Assembly: GCA_025060275.1 (NCBI GenBank)
Contig: JANXCJ010000037.1
Span: 1 to 14,805 of the forward strand
Direction: 5' to 3'
From: Bacteroidia bacterium
GTDB taxonomy: Bacteria > Bacteroidota > Bacteroidia > SpSt-205
Length of the DNA: 14,805 bases
Shown: positions 6,870 to 14,760 of the stretch, piece by piece
Position numbering within the stretch: the stretch's first letter is position 1
Layout: the number at the start of each line of letters is the position of its first letter
Position numbers and translations under genes: made by a program
The notes under the pieces: model-generated
What the model was told of the DNA's origin: nothing
The model's database searches: none
What the model saw: the letters and a program-made list of their open reading frames with translations, nothing else

Positions 6870-7594
6870 GGCTGCGTCCTATAGTGCGAGTATGTCTTTC
6901 TACGGCGCTTATTCCGACTTTCAAGGTGGAAGACTACATTGTGGTAGTTATTGATATTTTACGAGCTACTACGAGCTTCTGTGTGGCTCTGCATCGCGGT
7001 GTTACAGAAATACGTCCTGTCCCCTCTCTTAGAGCTTGTCGCAGTCTCAAGCGAGCTGGCTATCTTACGGCTGCGGAGAGAGGGGCTCAAAAGGTGGCGG
7101 GTTTTGACTTTGGTAATTCTCCTCATGACTTCCTATATGCAGACCTAGAAGGCAAGAAGTTAGCTTTTACTACTACTAATGGTACCCGGGCCCTGTGGGC
7201 GGTGCGGAAGGCAAAAAAAGTAGTAGCAGGCGCATTTGTAAATATGTCTGTCTTGCTAAAGTGGTTGAGGCAGCAAGCTGAGCCTACTCTCCTCGTGTGC
7301 TCAGGGTGGAAAGGCCATGTGAATTTAGAAGACACTCTTTTTGCAGGGGCAGTCGCTACGGAACTAGAGGGAGATTTTCGGGTCAATGATGATGCGACCC
7401 TGATTGCTATGAGCCTTTACCAGCTAGCAGAGCATAGAAAAAAATACTACTTAGAGCACTCAGCGCATTTTGACAGGCTCGTGGAATTAGGCATGCAGCG
7501 CGATGTAAAGTATAGCCTTCGTAGGGACCTTCATCCCGTTTTGCCTTATTATCACGAGGGGGCTTTGATTAATCTCCTGACAGTCAGAGTTTAG
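6866..7594 (+). CDS. comB: 2-phosphosulfolactate phosphatase (ComB family)
   Basis: The 242-residue protein matches ComB, a Mg-dependent phosphatase that turns 2-phosphosulfolactate into sulfolactate, known from coenzyme M synthesis in methanogens and also present in many bacteria. Visible family motifs are VVVIDILRATT (26-36), AAERGAQKVAGFDFGNSP (69-86), FTTTNGTRAL (101-110), CSGWKGHVNLEDTLFAGA and a terminal HPVLPYYHEGAL segment. The start overlaps gcvT by 4 nt, so the two genes are translationally coupled. No comA-, comC- or sulfopyruvate-related gene is nearby, and the bacterial substrate is uncertain. Bacteroidota make sulfonolipids from cysteate, so a sulfonate role is conceivable, but nothing in the sequence proves it. 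Confidence 0.87.
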   Translation: MRLRPIVRVCLSTALIPTFKVEDYIVVVIDILRATTSFCVALHRGVTEIRPVPSLRACRSLKRAGYLTAAERGAQKVAGFDFGNSPHDFLYADLEGKKLAFTTTNGTRALWAVRKAKKVVAGAFVNMSVLLKWLRQQAEPTLLVCSGWKGHVNLEDTLFAGAVATELEGDFRVNDDATLIAMSLYQLAEHRKKYYLEHSAHFDRLVELGMQRDVKYSLRRDLHPVLPYYHEGALINLLTVRV

Positions 7595-7631
7595 AAGAAA
7601 GAGGGAGACTTTTACACTCTCCTATGGTGAG

Positions 7632-8801
7632 ATGGGGCGCATACGTCGTGTATTCCTAAGAGCAGGCAAATCAGAAAAAATTCGTCAGCAGCGGCATCCC
7701 TGGCTTTTCTCGGGCGCTTTTACGCCTGAGAGCATAGCGGAGGCAGGTGAGACCGTATGTGTCTGTGATGAACATGGTAATCCTGTGGGGTATGGCCATT
7801 GGGACCCTAACCACCCTATTCGGTGCCGAATATTTAGTTGGAATAGTGAAAAAATCACCCCTAATGAGCGGTTCTGGCGGCAAAAAATTGCAGAAGCTAT
7901 TACCTTGCGCAATCAGTTGGGTATTACCTCTGACACCAACGCTTACCGCCTGATAAATAGTGAAGGAGATCATTTGCCGGGCATAGTGATAGACATTTAC
8001 AGAGATATAGCTGTAATACAGCTGCGAACGCCTGGAGCTATGCGTCTCAAACCTACCCTAGTGCGCTCCCTAACAGAGCATTTTCCTGAACTTAAGGGAA
8101 TATACCTTCGGCGGGAGAGCCTCTCTGAGTCAGAATGGATATGGGGAGAAGCATTCCCAGAAGTGATAATCCAAGAAAATGGGCTTAGCTTTTGGGTATC
8201 CATTCAGAAAGGGCAGAAGACTGGCTTTTTCCTAGACCAGCGAGACAACCGGCAACTTTTGAGAAAATATGCTAAGGGTAAAAAAGTAGCTAACTTCTTT
8301 GCCTATACTGGGGGATTTACGGTATATGCAGGTGCAGCCGGGGCTTCAGCACTTCTCTCAGTAGAGATTATGGAGGAGCCTGCGGGAGTGATTGAGAGGA
8401 ACTTAGCTTTGAATGGCCTCTCCTCCTCTCATCATACCCTGTGGGTAATGGATGCCTTTGAAGCCCTCCAAAAACTTCCTCCTAATGAGTGGGATATTAT
8501 CATATTGGATCCGCCTGCCTTTACCCATCATCAGGACAAACTGCCTCAGGCTGTCAGGGCTTACCGAGAAATCAATAGACGAGCTCTCCAACTCCTACCT
8601 TTTGGAGGGCTTCTTTTTACTTTTTCCTGTTCAGCCCACGTTACGCCCTCCCTTTTTCGGGATATTCTTTATCAATCTGCCATGGAGGCGAGCAGAGATA
8701 TTCAGCTTCTTCATATTCTTCATGCTCCGCCTGATCATCCAATAAATATTTACCACCCTCAAGGAGAATATCTCAAAGGCTTTGTGGTAAGGGTACTCTG
8801 A
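7632..8801 (+). CDS. rlmI: RlmI-like 23S rRNA m5C methyltransferase
   Basis: The 389-residue protein has an N-terminal PUA RNA-binding domain (about 5-75, with RHPWLFSGAF at 21-30) and a C-terminal Rossmann SAM-dependent methyltransferase domain. This is the architecture of RlmI (YccW, E. coli 396 aa), which methylates C1962 of 23S rRNA. Motifs seen are TGFFLDQRDNR (197-207), the SAM-binding motif NFFAYTGGFTVYAG (221-234), ILDPPAF (291-297) and the catalytic-cysteine segment FSCSAH (331-336), Cys333. It lies 37 nt after comB on the same strand. The ATG at 7632 places the PUA domain at the expected N-terminal distance; an ATG at 7624 is out of frame. Paralogues with other RNA targets exist, so the exact target base is inferred. 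Confidence 0.88.
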   Translation: MGRIRRVFLRAGKSEKIRQQRHPWLFSGAFTPESIAEAGETVCVCDEHGNPVGYGHWDPNHPIRCRIFSWNSEKITPNERFWRQKIAEAITLRNQLGITSDTNAYRLINSEGDHLPGIVIDIYRDIAVIQLRTPGAMRLKPTLVRSLTEHFPELKGIYLRRESLSESEWIWGEAFPEVIIQENGLSFWVSIQKGQKTGFFLDQRDNRQLLRKYAKGKKVANFFAYTGGFTVYAGAAGASALLSVEIMEEPAGVIERNLALNGLSSSHHTLWVMDAFEALQKLPPNEWDIIILDPPAFTHHQDKLPQAVRAYREINRRALQLLPFGGLLFTFSCSAHVTPSLFRDILYQSAMEASRDIQLLHILHAPPDHPINIYHPQGEYLKGFVVRVL

Positions 8802-8851
8802 TAAAAAGATAAAAACTCCATAAGGCGCTCTATTTTGTTTCTCTTTACAGT

Positions 8852-10327
8852 GTGTACAAACGAGTAGCACTTTGGGTTTTGAACGATTTGCGGCTTCATG
8901 ACCATCCTGCGCTGGCTGCTGCCCTGAGAAATATGCCCCAAGAGGTAAGATTTGTCTATGTCTGGGGCCCGCCATCTGTAGACTGGGGCGAATTTTCCTT
9001 TCCTCCTAACTGGCCTCTTGGACTGCCTCGCATCAGTCAAGCTCGTCAAAGGTTTCTCTTAGAGTCCCTTCTGGATTTAGCCCAGCGCATCCATTTGGAG
9101 ATAGTCTTTGGAGAGCCTCATAAGGTTCTGGTTCGTTGGGCGCAAGAGAGAGGCATAGAAGCAATCTATGGACACAGGGAATGGGCGCCTGAAGAGGTAG
9201 CTTACCAACAAGCCACAGAAGCGTCTCTGAGAGAGGCTGGCATACCCCTTTTCCTGTACGAAGGTAATGCTCTTTATGAGCGGGATCAGCTTCCTTTTCC
9301 TATTCAGAGTTTACCCCGTCTATTCACTCGCTTTAGGCAGCTTGTAGAACAGGCAGTTGCGGTAAAACCGCCGCTGCCCGCCCCTGCGAACCTACCTTCT
9401 ATTCCGCAAGTCTCTTCGCAGACCTGGCTAAAAGAGAAGCTACATGCCTTACCTCCCCTCTCTCCTTTGGGCTTTCCCTTCAAGGGGGGGGAAAGAGCAG
9501 GTCAGCAACGAGTAAGAGAATATTTTGCGGGTCCAGTTTTTTCTTATAAGCAGACACGTAATTCATTATTGGGATGGAACTTTAGTAGTCACTTCTCCCC
9601 CTGGCTTGCTTTAGGCTGCTTATCACCTCGGTGGGTATATGCAGAACTCAGAGAAGCAGAAAAAAAACGAGAGGCTAACGAGTCCACTTACTGGCTGTTT
9701 TTTGAGCTCTTATGGAGAGAATACTTTCGCTGGCTCATGGCGTGTTGGGGTAGGAAGATATTTGCAGCTGGCGGCATACACGGATACAAGCTCCCCTGGA
9801 AAAGAGAGGAGGCTTTATTGCGAGTATGGATAGAAGGTAGAACGGGCTATCCGATTGTAGATGCTGCTATGCGAGAGTTAGCTACTACGGGCTGGACCTC
9901 TAACCGGGCCCGACAGATAGTAGCCAGCTTCTTCACTAAAAATCTTTTTCTGGACTGGCGATGGGGTGCGGCATACTTTGAGACGCAGCTGATAGACTAT
10001 GATGTGTATAGCAACTGGGGTAATTGGCTTTATCAAGCTGGTGTAGGGACTGACGGAAGAGGCTTTAGATGGTTTGATCCCCTGCGCCAGGCTAAGCTTT
10101 ATGATCCCAGTGGTAGCTTTATTCACCTCTGGATACCAGAGCTGAAAGGCATAGCCCCTCCTCGCCTTTTTATGCCTGAACCTGCCCTACGGCTTCGTCA
10201 TGATTATCCGCAGCCCGTGGTAGACTGGAGTGAAAGCCTCAAATATGCTAAGGACACCTACTGGCGCGCCGTCAAGGGCATGCCAAAGGGAAATCAGCTT
10301 CTGAAGCTATTTCAAGAGGAGGAGTGA
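8852..10327 (+). CDS. DASH-type cryptochrome/photolyase
   Basis: The 491-residue protein has the N-terminal alpha/beta photolyase domain (about 4-135) and the C-terminal helical FAD-binding domain (about 210-480). The DASH type is shown by LPFPIQSLPRLFTRFR (147-162), FKGGERAGQQR (210-220), SYKQTRNSLLGWNFSSHFSP (231-250), ALGCLSPR (253-260), ESTYWLFFELLWREYFRW (277-294), TGYPIVDAAM (331-340) and SNWGNWLYQAGVGTDGRGFR (387-406). DASH enzymes bind FAD and repair cyclobutane pyrimidine dimers, mainly in single-stranded DNA, using blue light. By position, Trp392, Trp369 and Trp316 could form the electron-transfer Trp chain. The usual WFRNDLR opening reads WVLNDLR (8-14), so a normally conserved Arg is missing. 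GTG is used as start; no ATG is in frame nearby. The stop overlaps the next gene by 4 nt (GTGA). Confidence 0.92.
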   Translation: MYKRVALWVLNDLRLHDHPALAAALRNMPQEVRFVYVWGPPSVDWGEFSFPPNWPLGLPRISQARQRFLLESLLDLAQRIHLEIVFGEPHKVLVRWAQERGIEAIYGHREWAPEEVAYQQATEASLREAGIPLFLYEGNALYERDQLPFPIQSLPRLFTRFRQLVEQAVAVKPPLPAPANLPSIPQVSSQTWLKEKLHALPPLSPLGFPFKGGERAGQQRVREYFAGPVFSYKQTRNSLLGWNFSSHFSPWLALGCLSPRWVYAELREAEKKREANESTYWLFFELLWREYFRWLMACWGRKIFAAGGIHGYKLPWKREEALLRVWIEGRTGYPIVDAAMRELATTGWTSNRARQIVASFFTKNLFLDWRWGAAYFETQLIDYDVYSNWGNWLYQAGVGTDGRGFRWFDPLRQAKLYDPSGSFIHLWIPELKGIAPPRLFMPEPALRLRHDYPQPVVDWSESLKYAKDTYWRAVKGMPKGNQLLKLFQEEE

Positions 10328-10962
10328 AGCGACCTCCTGTAATGCTCTTCTGGAGCTCTGGAAAGGACAGCGCATGGGCGCTATACCAGCTGAAAAAACA
10401 AGGCTATAGCGTACAAGTCCTACTCACCACTTTTTCTGAAGCGAAGCGACAAGTTCCTTATCACGAAGTAGGAATAGAATGGGTGCGCCTTCAGGCGGCA
10501 GCCGCGGGCATTCTACTGTGGGAGGTGCCAATACCCTTCCCGTGTGATAATACTACATATGAAACCATCCTTACTGAGATTTTCATAAGGGCGTTTAGAC
10601 AAGGTATTCGGTATGTGGCTTTTGGTGATCTGTACTTGAGGGATGTTCGTGAATATAGAGCTCGCTTAGTTGAGCAAGGGGGACTCAAAGCTCTCTTTCC
10701 AATCTGGTTAGAAAATCCCCAAGATTCATGGAAAATGGCTCATACCCTCATAAAAGGTGGCATACAAGCGGTTATTACTTGGGCAGACCCTGTGTACTTC
10801 CCAGACTTCAAGCCTGCTACTCTCTATGATGAAGATTGGCTCACAAGCCTTCCAGCGGGGGTAGACCCCTGTGGAGAACGGGGTGAGTTCCATACCTTCT
10901 GTTTCGGAGGCCCTCTATTCAAGACTCCTTTGAGAGTGCCTTTTGGTTCCAAAGATGCGTAA
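10324..10962 (+). CDS. Diphthine-ammonia-ligase-like ATP pyrophosphatase (COG2102)
   Basis: The 212-residue protein is a HUP-fold, PP-loop ATP pyrophosphatase of the DUF71/COG2102 family. The ATP-binding PP-loop is FWSSGKDSAWAL (9-20). Family-typical segments follow: FGDLYLRDVREYR (100-112), LFPIWL (124-129) and GVDPCGERGEFHTF (179-192). In archaea and eukaryotes this family amidates diphthine on elongation factor 2. Bacteria lack diphthamide, so the bacterial members have another, unsettled substrate, and the enzyme should be read only as an adenylating ligase or amidase of unknown target. It begins with GTG inside the stop region of the cryptochrome gene and its own end overlaps the exonuclease start by 8 nt, pointing to one mRNA. 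Length is normal for the family. Confidence 0.85.
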   Translation: MKRPPVMLFWSSGKDSAWALYQLKKQGYSVQVLLTTFSEAKRQVPYHEVGIEWVRLQAAAAGILLWEVPIPFPCDNTTYETILTEIFIRAFRQGIRYVAFGDLYLRDVREYRARLVEQGGLKALFPIWLENPQDSWKMAHTLIKGGIQAVITWADPVYFPDFKPATLYDEDWLTSLPAGVDPCGERGEFHTFCFGGPLFKTPLRVPFGSKDA

Positions 10963-11948
10963 AGATTTCTGGATTCGGCTCACCGCAGGGGGGCTATATT
11001 GTGAGCCTGGAGATTTTTTTATTGACCCCTGGTGTCCTGTAGAACGGGCTTTGATTACTCATGCCCATAGTGATCATGTGCGTAAGGGGTGTAAAAGTTA
11101 TTTTACAGCTGAGCAAAATATTCTCTTATTACGGCATCGTCTCGGTTCTGCTTCAATAGAAGGGCTTCCTTGGGGAGTTCGGAAAAACGTCAACGGCGTA
11201 GAAGTGAGTTTTCATCCTTCTGGGCATATACGGGGGGCAGCCCAGATACGCTTGGCTTATAGGGGCGAGGTGTGTGTGATTACAGGAGACTACAAGCGGC
11301 ATCCAGACCCTACTACTACTTGTTTTGAGCCCTTGCGGGCCCATGTTCTTATCTCAGAAAGTACATTTGGCTTGCCGATGTACCGCTGGTCCGAACCTGT
11401 TCATGTGATAGAGGAAATAGGACGATGGTGGGCTACGTGTAGAGCAGAAGGCAAAAACGCTATTCTCTTCGTATATTCCCTTGGGAAAGCTCAGCGCCTC
11501 TTGGCTACGCTACCTCCTATTGGTCCTGTGTATGTCTATGATAGCATAGCAGCTGTAAATCAGCTCTATGAGCGTGAGGGAGTATCGCTTCTTCCTTGGC
11601 AGCCGCTGAGCAAATGGTGGAATAAGAAAGAAAGGTATTTTACTCCTTGCTCCTCCTGCTGCTCGGCGGTGCAAGTGGCTATCTGAATTGGCGCCCTATG
11701 AGCAGGGGCGCCCATCAGGATGGATGGCACTACCTAAACACCAGACTTTATTCTCCGAAGAGAGAGGGTTTGTACTCTCTGACCATGCAGACTTCTTTCA
11801 GCTCGTGCAGACCATAGAGGAGAGCGGTGCAGAAATGGTGATATTTATGCACGGGTATGCGGAGGCTATGACGCAATTTGCCCGAAAGAAGGGCTATGAA
11901 GCTTACGCATGGAACAAGCAGAATGCTAGAAAAATGGATACTCAGTAG
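10955..11948 (+). CDS. MBL-fold ligase-associated-type DNA exonuclease, frameshifted
   Basis: Two reading frames together encode one metallo-beta-lactamase-fold/beta-CASP-like protein of the ligase-associated DNA exonuclease family (about 330 aa). The first frame (10955 to about 11633) has GLYCEPGDFFIDPW (13-26), the metal motif HAHSDH (36-41), HPSGH (87-91), GDYKRHPDPT (111-120) and ESTFGLPMYRW (135-145). It then hits a TGA at 11684-11686. The second frame supplies GILLLAPPAA, SGWMALP, GFVLSDHADF and MHGYAE, ending at TAG 11946-11948. One extra base near 11607-11634 explains this; removing it gives a 330-residue protein of normal family length. Without the second frame the C-terminal SDHAD histidine/aspartate ligands would be lost. 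A TTG at 10943 is an alternative start, but ATG 10955 matches the family. It may be a sequencing indel or a true pseudogene. The usual partners (DNA ligase, DEXH helicase) are not in the window. Confidence 0.82.
11607..11634 (+). other. Frameshift site in exonuclease gene
   Basis: The upstream frame reads LSKWWNKKE and then loses family similarity. The frame one base further on has a TGA at 11607-11609 and from 11634 resumes the family sequence GILLLAPP. The shift must therefore lie between, most likely in the purine-rich AATAAGAAAGAAAGG (11621-11635). A single surplus A would cause it. Confidence 0.75.
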
Positions 11949-12927
11949 AACTGATAGAATAGGGGATCTCCTTCTCACTCTGCCTCTTGCTAACTTCCTA
12001 AGAGTAGCCTACCCCGAAGTAGTGCCTATCTTTTTAGTAAGCTGTTATACAGCCCCTCTTCTGAAACTGCATGATCCGCCCTTGGAGGGACTAATATGGG
12101 AAGATAATCCCTCTCTGAGAGGTTATGAAGCTATTGTCCATGTTTTTCCGCGCTGGTCTATAGCTTGGCAGGCCCTAATGGCTGGAATTCCCAAGCGAGT
12201 AGGAACAAGCCGGCGTTGGTATCATTGGCTTACTTGTAATTACCTTCCTAAAGTTAGTCGGCGCTATAGTGGCAAACACGAAACCGCTCTCAACTTGCAC
12301 TTACTTGCCCCTCTTCTCCCCTCAGCTTTACAAAGCGAAGTGCAGAGTGTAGAGTGGAAGAGGCTTCTCTTTTACCGGGCACGGCTTAAGAGTGAAGTTT
12401 CCCTTCCGTCGGGCATTCAGGAAAGGCTTAGCTCTTACTCTCCTTGTTTTGTTTTACATATCGGCTCTAAGGGGAGTGCTCCTGGTTGGACGCTTTCTGC
12501 TTGGGCAGAGCTAGCCAGAGAGCTGAGTAGGTCATTCCCGGGGGTAGGTCTCTTTCTTACGGGCACAGAGGGAGAAAGACCTCTCACTCAAGCGCTTATG
12601 GGACTGGTGCCCGAGCTCGCTTGGGTGAATTTGTGTGGTAAGCTATCCCTCGCTGAGATAGTTCGCCTTTTTAGTATGGTAGATGGGGTAATAGCCATGA
12701 GTACTGGCCCCCTCCACATTGCTGCAGCTGTGGATACCCTTGCGGTAGGAATATTTGCTAATGCACCTGAGTTAGGACCATGGCGCTGGCGTCCTCTCTC
12801 CTCCAAAAGTATTATACTTGGGGGTGAGAAGGTTTGCTATGAATGCTCACGCCAAAACTGCCTCTGCATACAGAAAATTACCCCTCAAAAAGTTGTGGAA
12901 CGCATTAGGGATTTTCTCAAGCATTAG
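11923..12927 (+). CDS. Glycosyltransferase family 9 (heptosyltransferase-like)
   Basis: The 334-residue protein has the GT-B layout of family 9, which includes ADP-heptose:LPS heptosyltransferases of the LPS core. The N-terminal SRTDRIGDLLLTLP (8-21) is the family's signature opening. The donor domain has LHIGSKGSAPGWTLSAW (178-194), FLTGTEGER (211-219), NLCGKLSLAEIVRLF (236-250) and STGPLHIAAA (260-269). It acts at the inner face of the cytoplasmic membrane. Near the C-terminus lies a cysteine group C305, C308, C313, C315. The start at 11923 is chosen because the signature lies at residues 8-21 of it; an earlier in-frame ATG at 11878 would add 15 unrelated residues and deepen the overlap. 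It still overlaps the exonuclease reading frame by 26 nt. The sugar transferred may not be heptose, since many Bacteroidota members have unknown donors. Confidence 0.87.
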   Translation: MLEKWILSRTDRIGDLLLTLPLANFLRVAYPEVVPIFLVSCYTAPLLKLHDPPLEGLIWEDNPSLRGYEAIVHVFPRWSIAWQALMAGIPKRVGTSRRWYHWLTCNYLPKVSRRYSGKHETALNLHLLAPLLPSALQSEVQSVEWKRLLFYRARLKSEVSLPSGIQERLSSYSPCFVLHIGSKGSAPGWTLSAWAELARELSRSFPGVGLFLTGTEGERPLTQALMGLVPELAWVNLCGKLSLAEIVRLFSMVDGVIAMSTGPLHIAAAVDTLAVGIFANAPELGPWRWRPLSSKSIILGGEKVCYECSRQNCLCIQKITPQKVVERIRDFLKH

Positions 12928-14734
12928 CATGACTACCTATTTGAGCGAGGAGCCAGAGCCTTGTAGCCAGTAAGTCGTCTCCATCCATGAAAGCTCGCCA
13001 GAGCCTTCTTAGAGGGTGGGGGGAAAGCTCGTACCTCCTCGCTAAGGAAGCTTCATCCGCATAGGTACGGAGCCAATCTCTGAGAGGACCGCGCAGCCAC
13101 TGAGCTAGGGGTATGGTAAAACCCCATTTTTTTCGCTCTACGAGAGGAGCGGGGAGGTATCGCCGCAAAAGCCTCCTAAGGAGGGGTTTGTATTGTACGG
13201 GAAAGGCACCTTGGGGATGTTTCCATCTTTGAGGAACTCGCCATGCAAGCTCTACAAAGCGCTTGTCTAATAGGGGTACTCTCACTTCTAAGCTATGCTG
13301 CATGGAAGCTCTATCCACCTTGGTAAGGAGGTCATCGGGAAGGTAGTGGAGAAAATCCCAGGCGGCTTGAGCCCTGATTTTTTCATTCGGCAGGGGGTAT
13401 GGGGTCTTCCAAGGGTTTCGGGCTGAGGGGCAGATTTCTTTAATTTCCCTCCAACTGAAGGTGTGTTGCTCTTGTGAGAAGATATGTTCTGTACGAGCTT
13501 CTGGGGGAAGCTGGAGAAGGCGTCCCACTCTACGCGCTTTAGACATAGGGGATCGTTGCAGAGTCCAGCTCCCTACCTGAGTCAGAAAAGGAGGGGAGTA
13601 CTGTATTCTTTTTACCCATAGGTATCTACCATAGCCCCAAAAGAGTTCATCTCCGCCATCTCCTGCAAGCACTACCTTCACTTGGGAGGCGGCTAAGCGG
13701 GAGACCAGATAGGTAGGGAGTGCTGATATATCTCCAAAAGGCTCATCAAACCACTCTGAGAGCCTCGTGAGTAATTCTAAGGCTTCGGTAGGGCCTAAGA
13801 TAGCTTCTACAAGAGGGATACCTAAATGGCTTGCTACGGCCCGTGCATACGGTAGCTCATTGAATTTTCCCTCCGCAAAGCCTATACTAAAAGCCTGCAG
13901 AGATTGGCCGTTTTCCTGAGCTATAGCGGCTACGAGAGAAGAGTCCGTGCCCCCACTCAAAAAAAGCCCCACAGGTACATCACTTACTAAGTGAGCCTTG
14001 ACGGCTTGTCTGAGACAGGTATGAATACGTGCTTCTATTTCGGGAAGAGGTTCTTGCAGCTCTTCTTGCTGCCACAGAAGAGGGCGCTCGTAGTAGGTCC
14101 AGCGTGTAAATCTTTCTTCATGGATACGCCATGCTTCGCCAGGAAGTACTTTATATATTCCTTCGTACCAGCTATGGGGCGCTGGAATGAAACCTAAGTG
14201 AAGAAATTCTGGAATAGCTTCGGGACGGATAGAAAGGTCTTTTAGCCAGGCTTTTAGAACCTTAAGCTCAGAAGCAAAGTATATGCCCTCGGGTCGCGTA
14301 GCTACCCATAAAGGCTTTATACCAAAAGGGTCTCTGGCTAAAAGAAGTTCATTCTTCTCTTCATCATAGAGCGCAAAGGCGAACATTCCCTCCAGCTCAT
14401 TCAGGGCTGCTTCCCCCCAGTGCTTGTAGGCATGAAGGATAACCTCTGTATCGCTACGGGTTCGTAAGGTGAATCTTCCTTTTTGGGCTATCTCACGGAA
14501 ATTATATATCTCGCCATTATAAACTAAGTGAAACGTATCAAAGTGAAAAGGCTGGTGAGCCGCTTCTGAAAGGTCCAGAATGCTTAGACGAGTGTGGGCT
14601 AAGCCTACATGACCCGAAGAAGAGTACCAGATGCGAGCAGCATCAGGCCCACGATGCGCTAATAAAGAAAGAGCCTCTCCCAAAGGAGGTGGAGAAACCC
14701 TTTTCCACAGAAAATATCCGCCTATCCCACACAT
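12917..14734 (-). CDS. asnB: Asparagine synthetase, glutamine-hydrolysing
   Basis: The 605-residue protein is a class-II amidotransferase of the AsnB family, which makes asparagine from aspartate, ATP and glutamine. The glutaminase domain has nucleophile Cys2 (MCGIGGY), LAHRGPD (25-31), LAHTRLSILD (45-54), YNGEIYNF (72-79), SDTEVILHAY (94-103) and ARDPFGIKPLW (133-143). The synthetase domain has the PP-loop FLSGGTDSS (258-266), LAGDGGDELFWGYGRY (356-371) and the DRASMQHSLEVRVPLLD segment (474-490). Length is usual. Such proteins are common in surface-polysaccharide regions, where they may amidate sugar acids instead, and a glycosyltransferase is adjacent here, so the substrate is not certain. 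The gene is convergent with the GT9 gene and the two stops overlap by 11 nt. The ATG at 14734 leaves the catalytic Cys as residue 2, which fixes the start. Confidence 0.93.
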   Translation of the reverse strand: MCGIGGYFLWKRVSPPPLGEALSLLAHRGPDAARIWYSSSGHVGLAHTRLSILDLSEAAHQPFHFDTFHLVYNGEIYNFREIAQKGRFTLRTRSDTEVILHAYKHWGEAALNELEGMFAFALYDEEKNELLLARDPFGIKPLWVATRPEGIYFASELKVLKAWLKDLSIRPEAIPEFLHLGFIPAPHSWYEGIYKVLPGEAWRIHEERFTRWTYYERPLLWQQEELQEPLPEIEARIHTCLRQAVKAHLVSDVPVGLFLSGGTDSSLVAAIAQENGQSLQAFSIGFAEGKFNELPYARAVASHLGIPLVEAILGPTEALELLTRLSEWFDEPFGDISALPTYLVSRLAASQVKVVLAGDGGDELFWGYGRYLWVKRIQYSPPFLTQVGSWTLQRSPMSKARRVGRLLQLPPEARTEHIFSQEQHTFSWREIKEICPSARNPWKTPYPLPNEKIRAQAAWDFLHYLPDDLLTKVDRASMQHSLEVRVPLLDKRFVELAWRVPQRWKHPQGAFPVQYKPLLRRLLRRYLPAPLVERKKWGFTIPLAQWLRGPLRDWLRTYADEASLARRYELSPHPLRRLWRAFMDGDDLLATRLWLLAQIGSHANA

Positions 14735-14752
14735 ACGAAATCCGTGGAACTA

Positions 14753-14760
14753 TAAATGTA
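14753..14760 (-). promoter_or_regulatory. Possible -7 box of asnB
   Basis: The minus strand reads TACATTTA, matching TAnnTTTG except at the last base, and ends 18 nt before the asnB ATG. No good -33 element is seen. The remaining bases 14761-14805 show no gene. Confidence 0.25.

Noticed and set aside
7603..7620. GGAGA/TCTCC inverted repeat between comB and rlmI
   Set aside because: Five base pairs with no T-run after it; too weak to call a terminator or operator.
8831..8837. TATTTTG upstream of the cryptochrome gene as a -7 box
   Set aside because: It is one base short of TAnnTTTG and no -33 element is visible; the gene may be read from the upstream promoter.
8802..8851. Possible small RNA or tRNA in the 50-bp gap
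   Set aside because: Too short for a tRNA, and no stable fold was seen.
9484..9491. Run of eight G in the cryptochrome gene as a frameshift hotspot
   Set aside because: The frame is intact across it and encodes the conserved FKGGE segment.
11688..11948. Separate small 86-residue gene
   Set aside because: It carries the C-terminal motifs (SGWMALP, SDHAD, HGYAE) of the exonuclease family, so it is the second half of the frameshifted gene.
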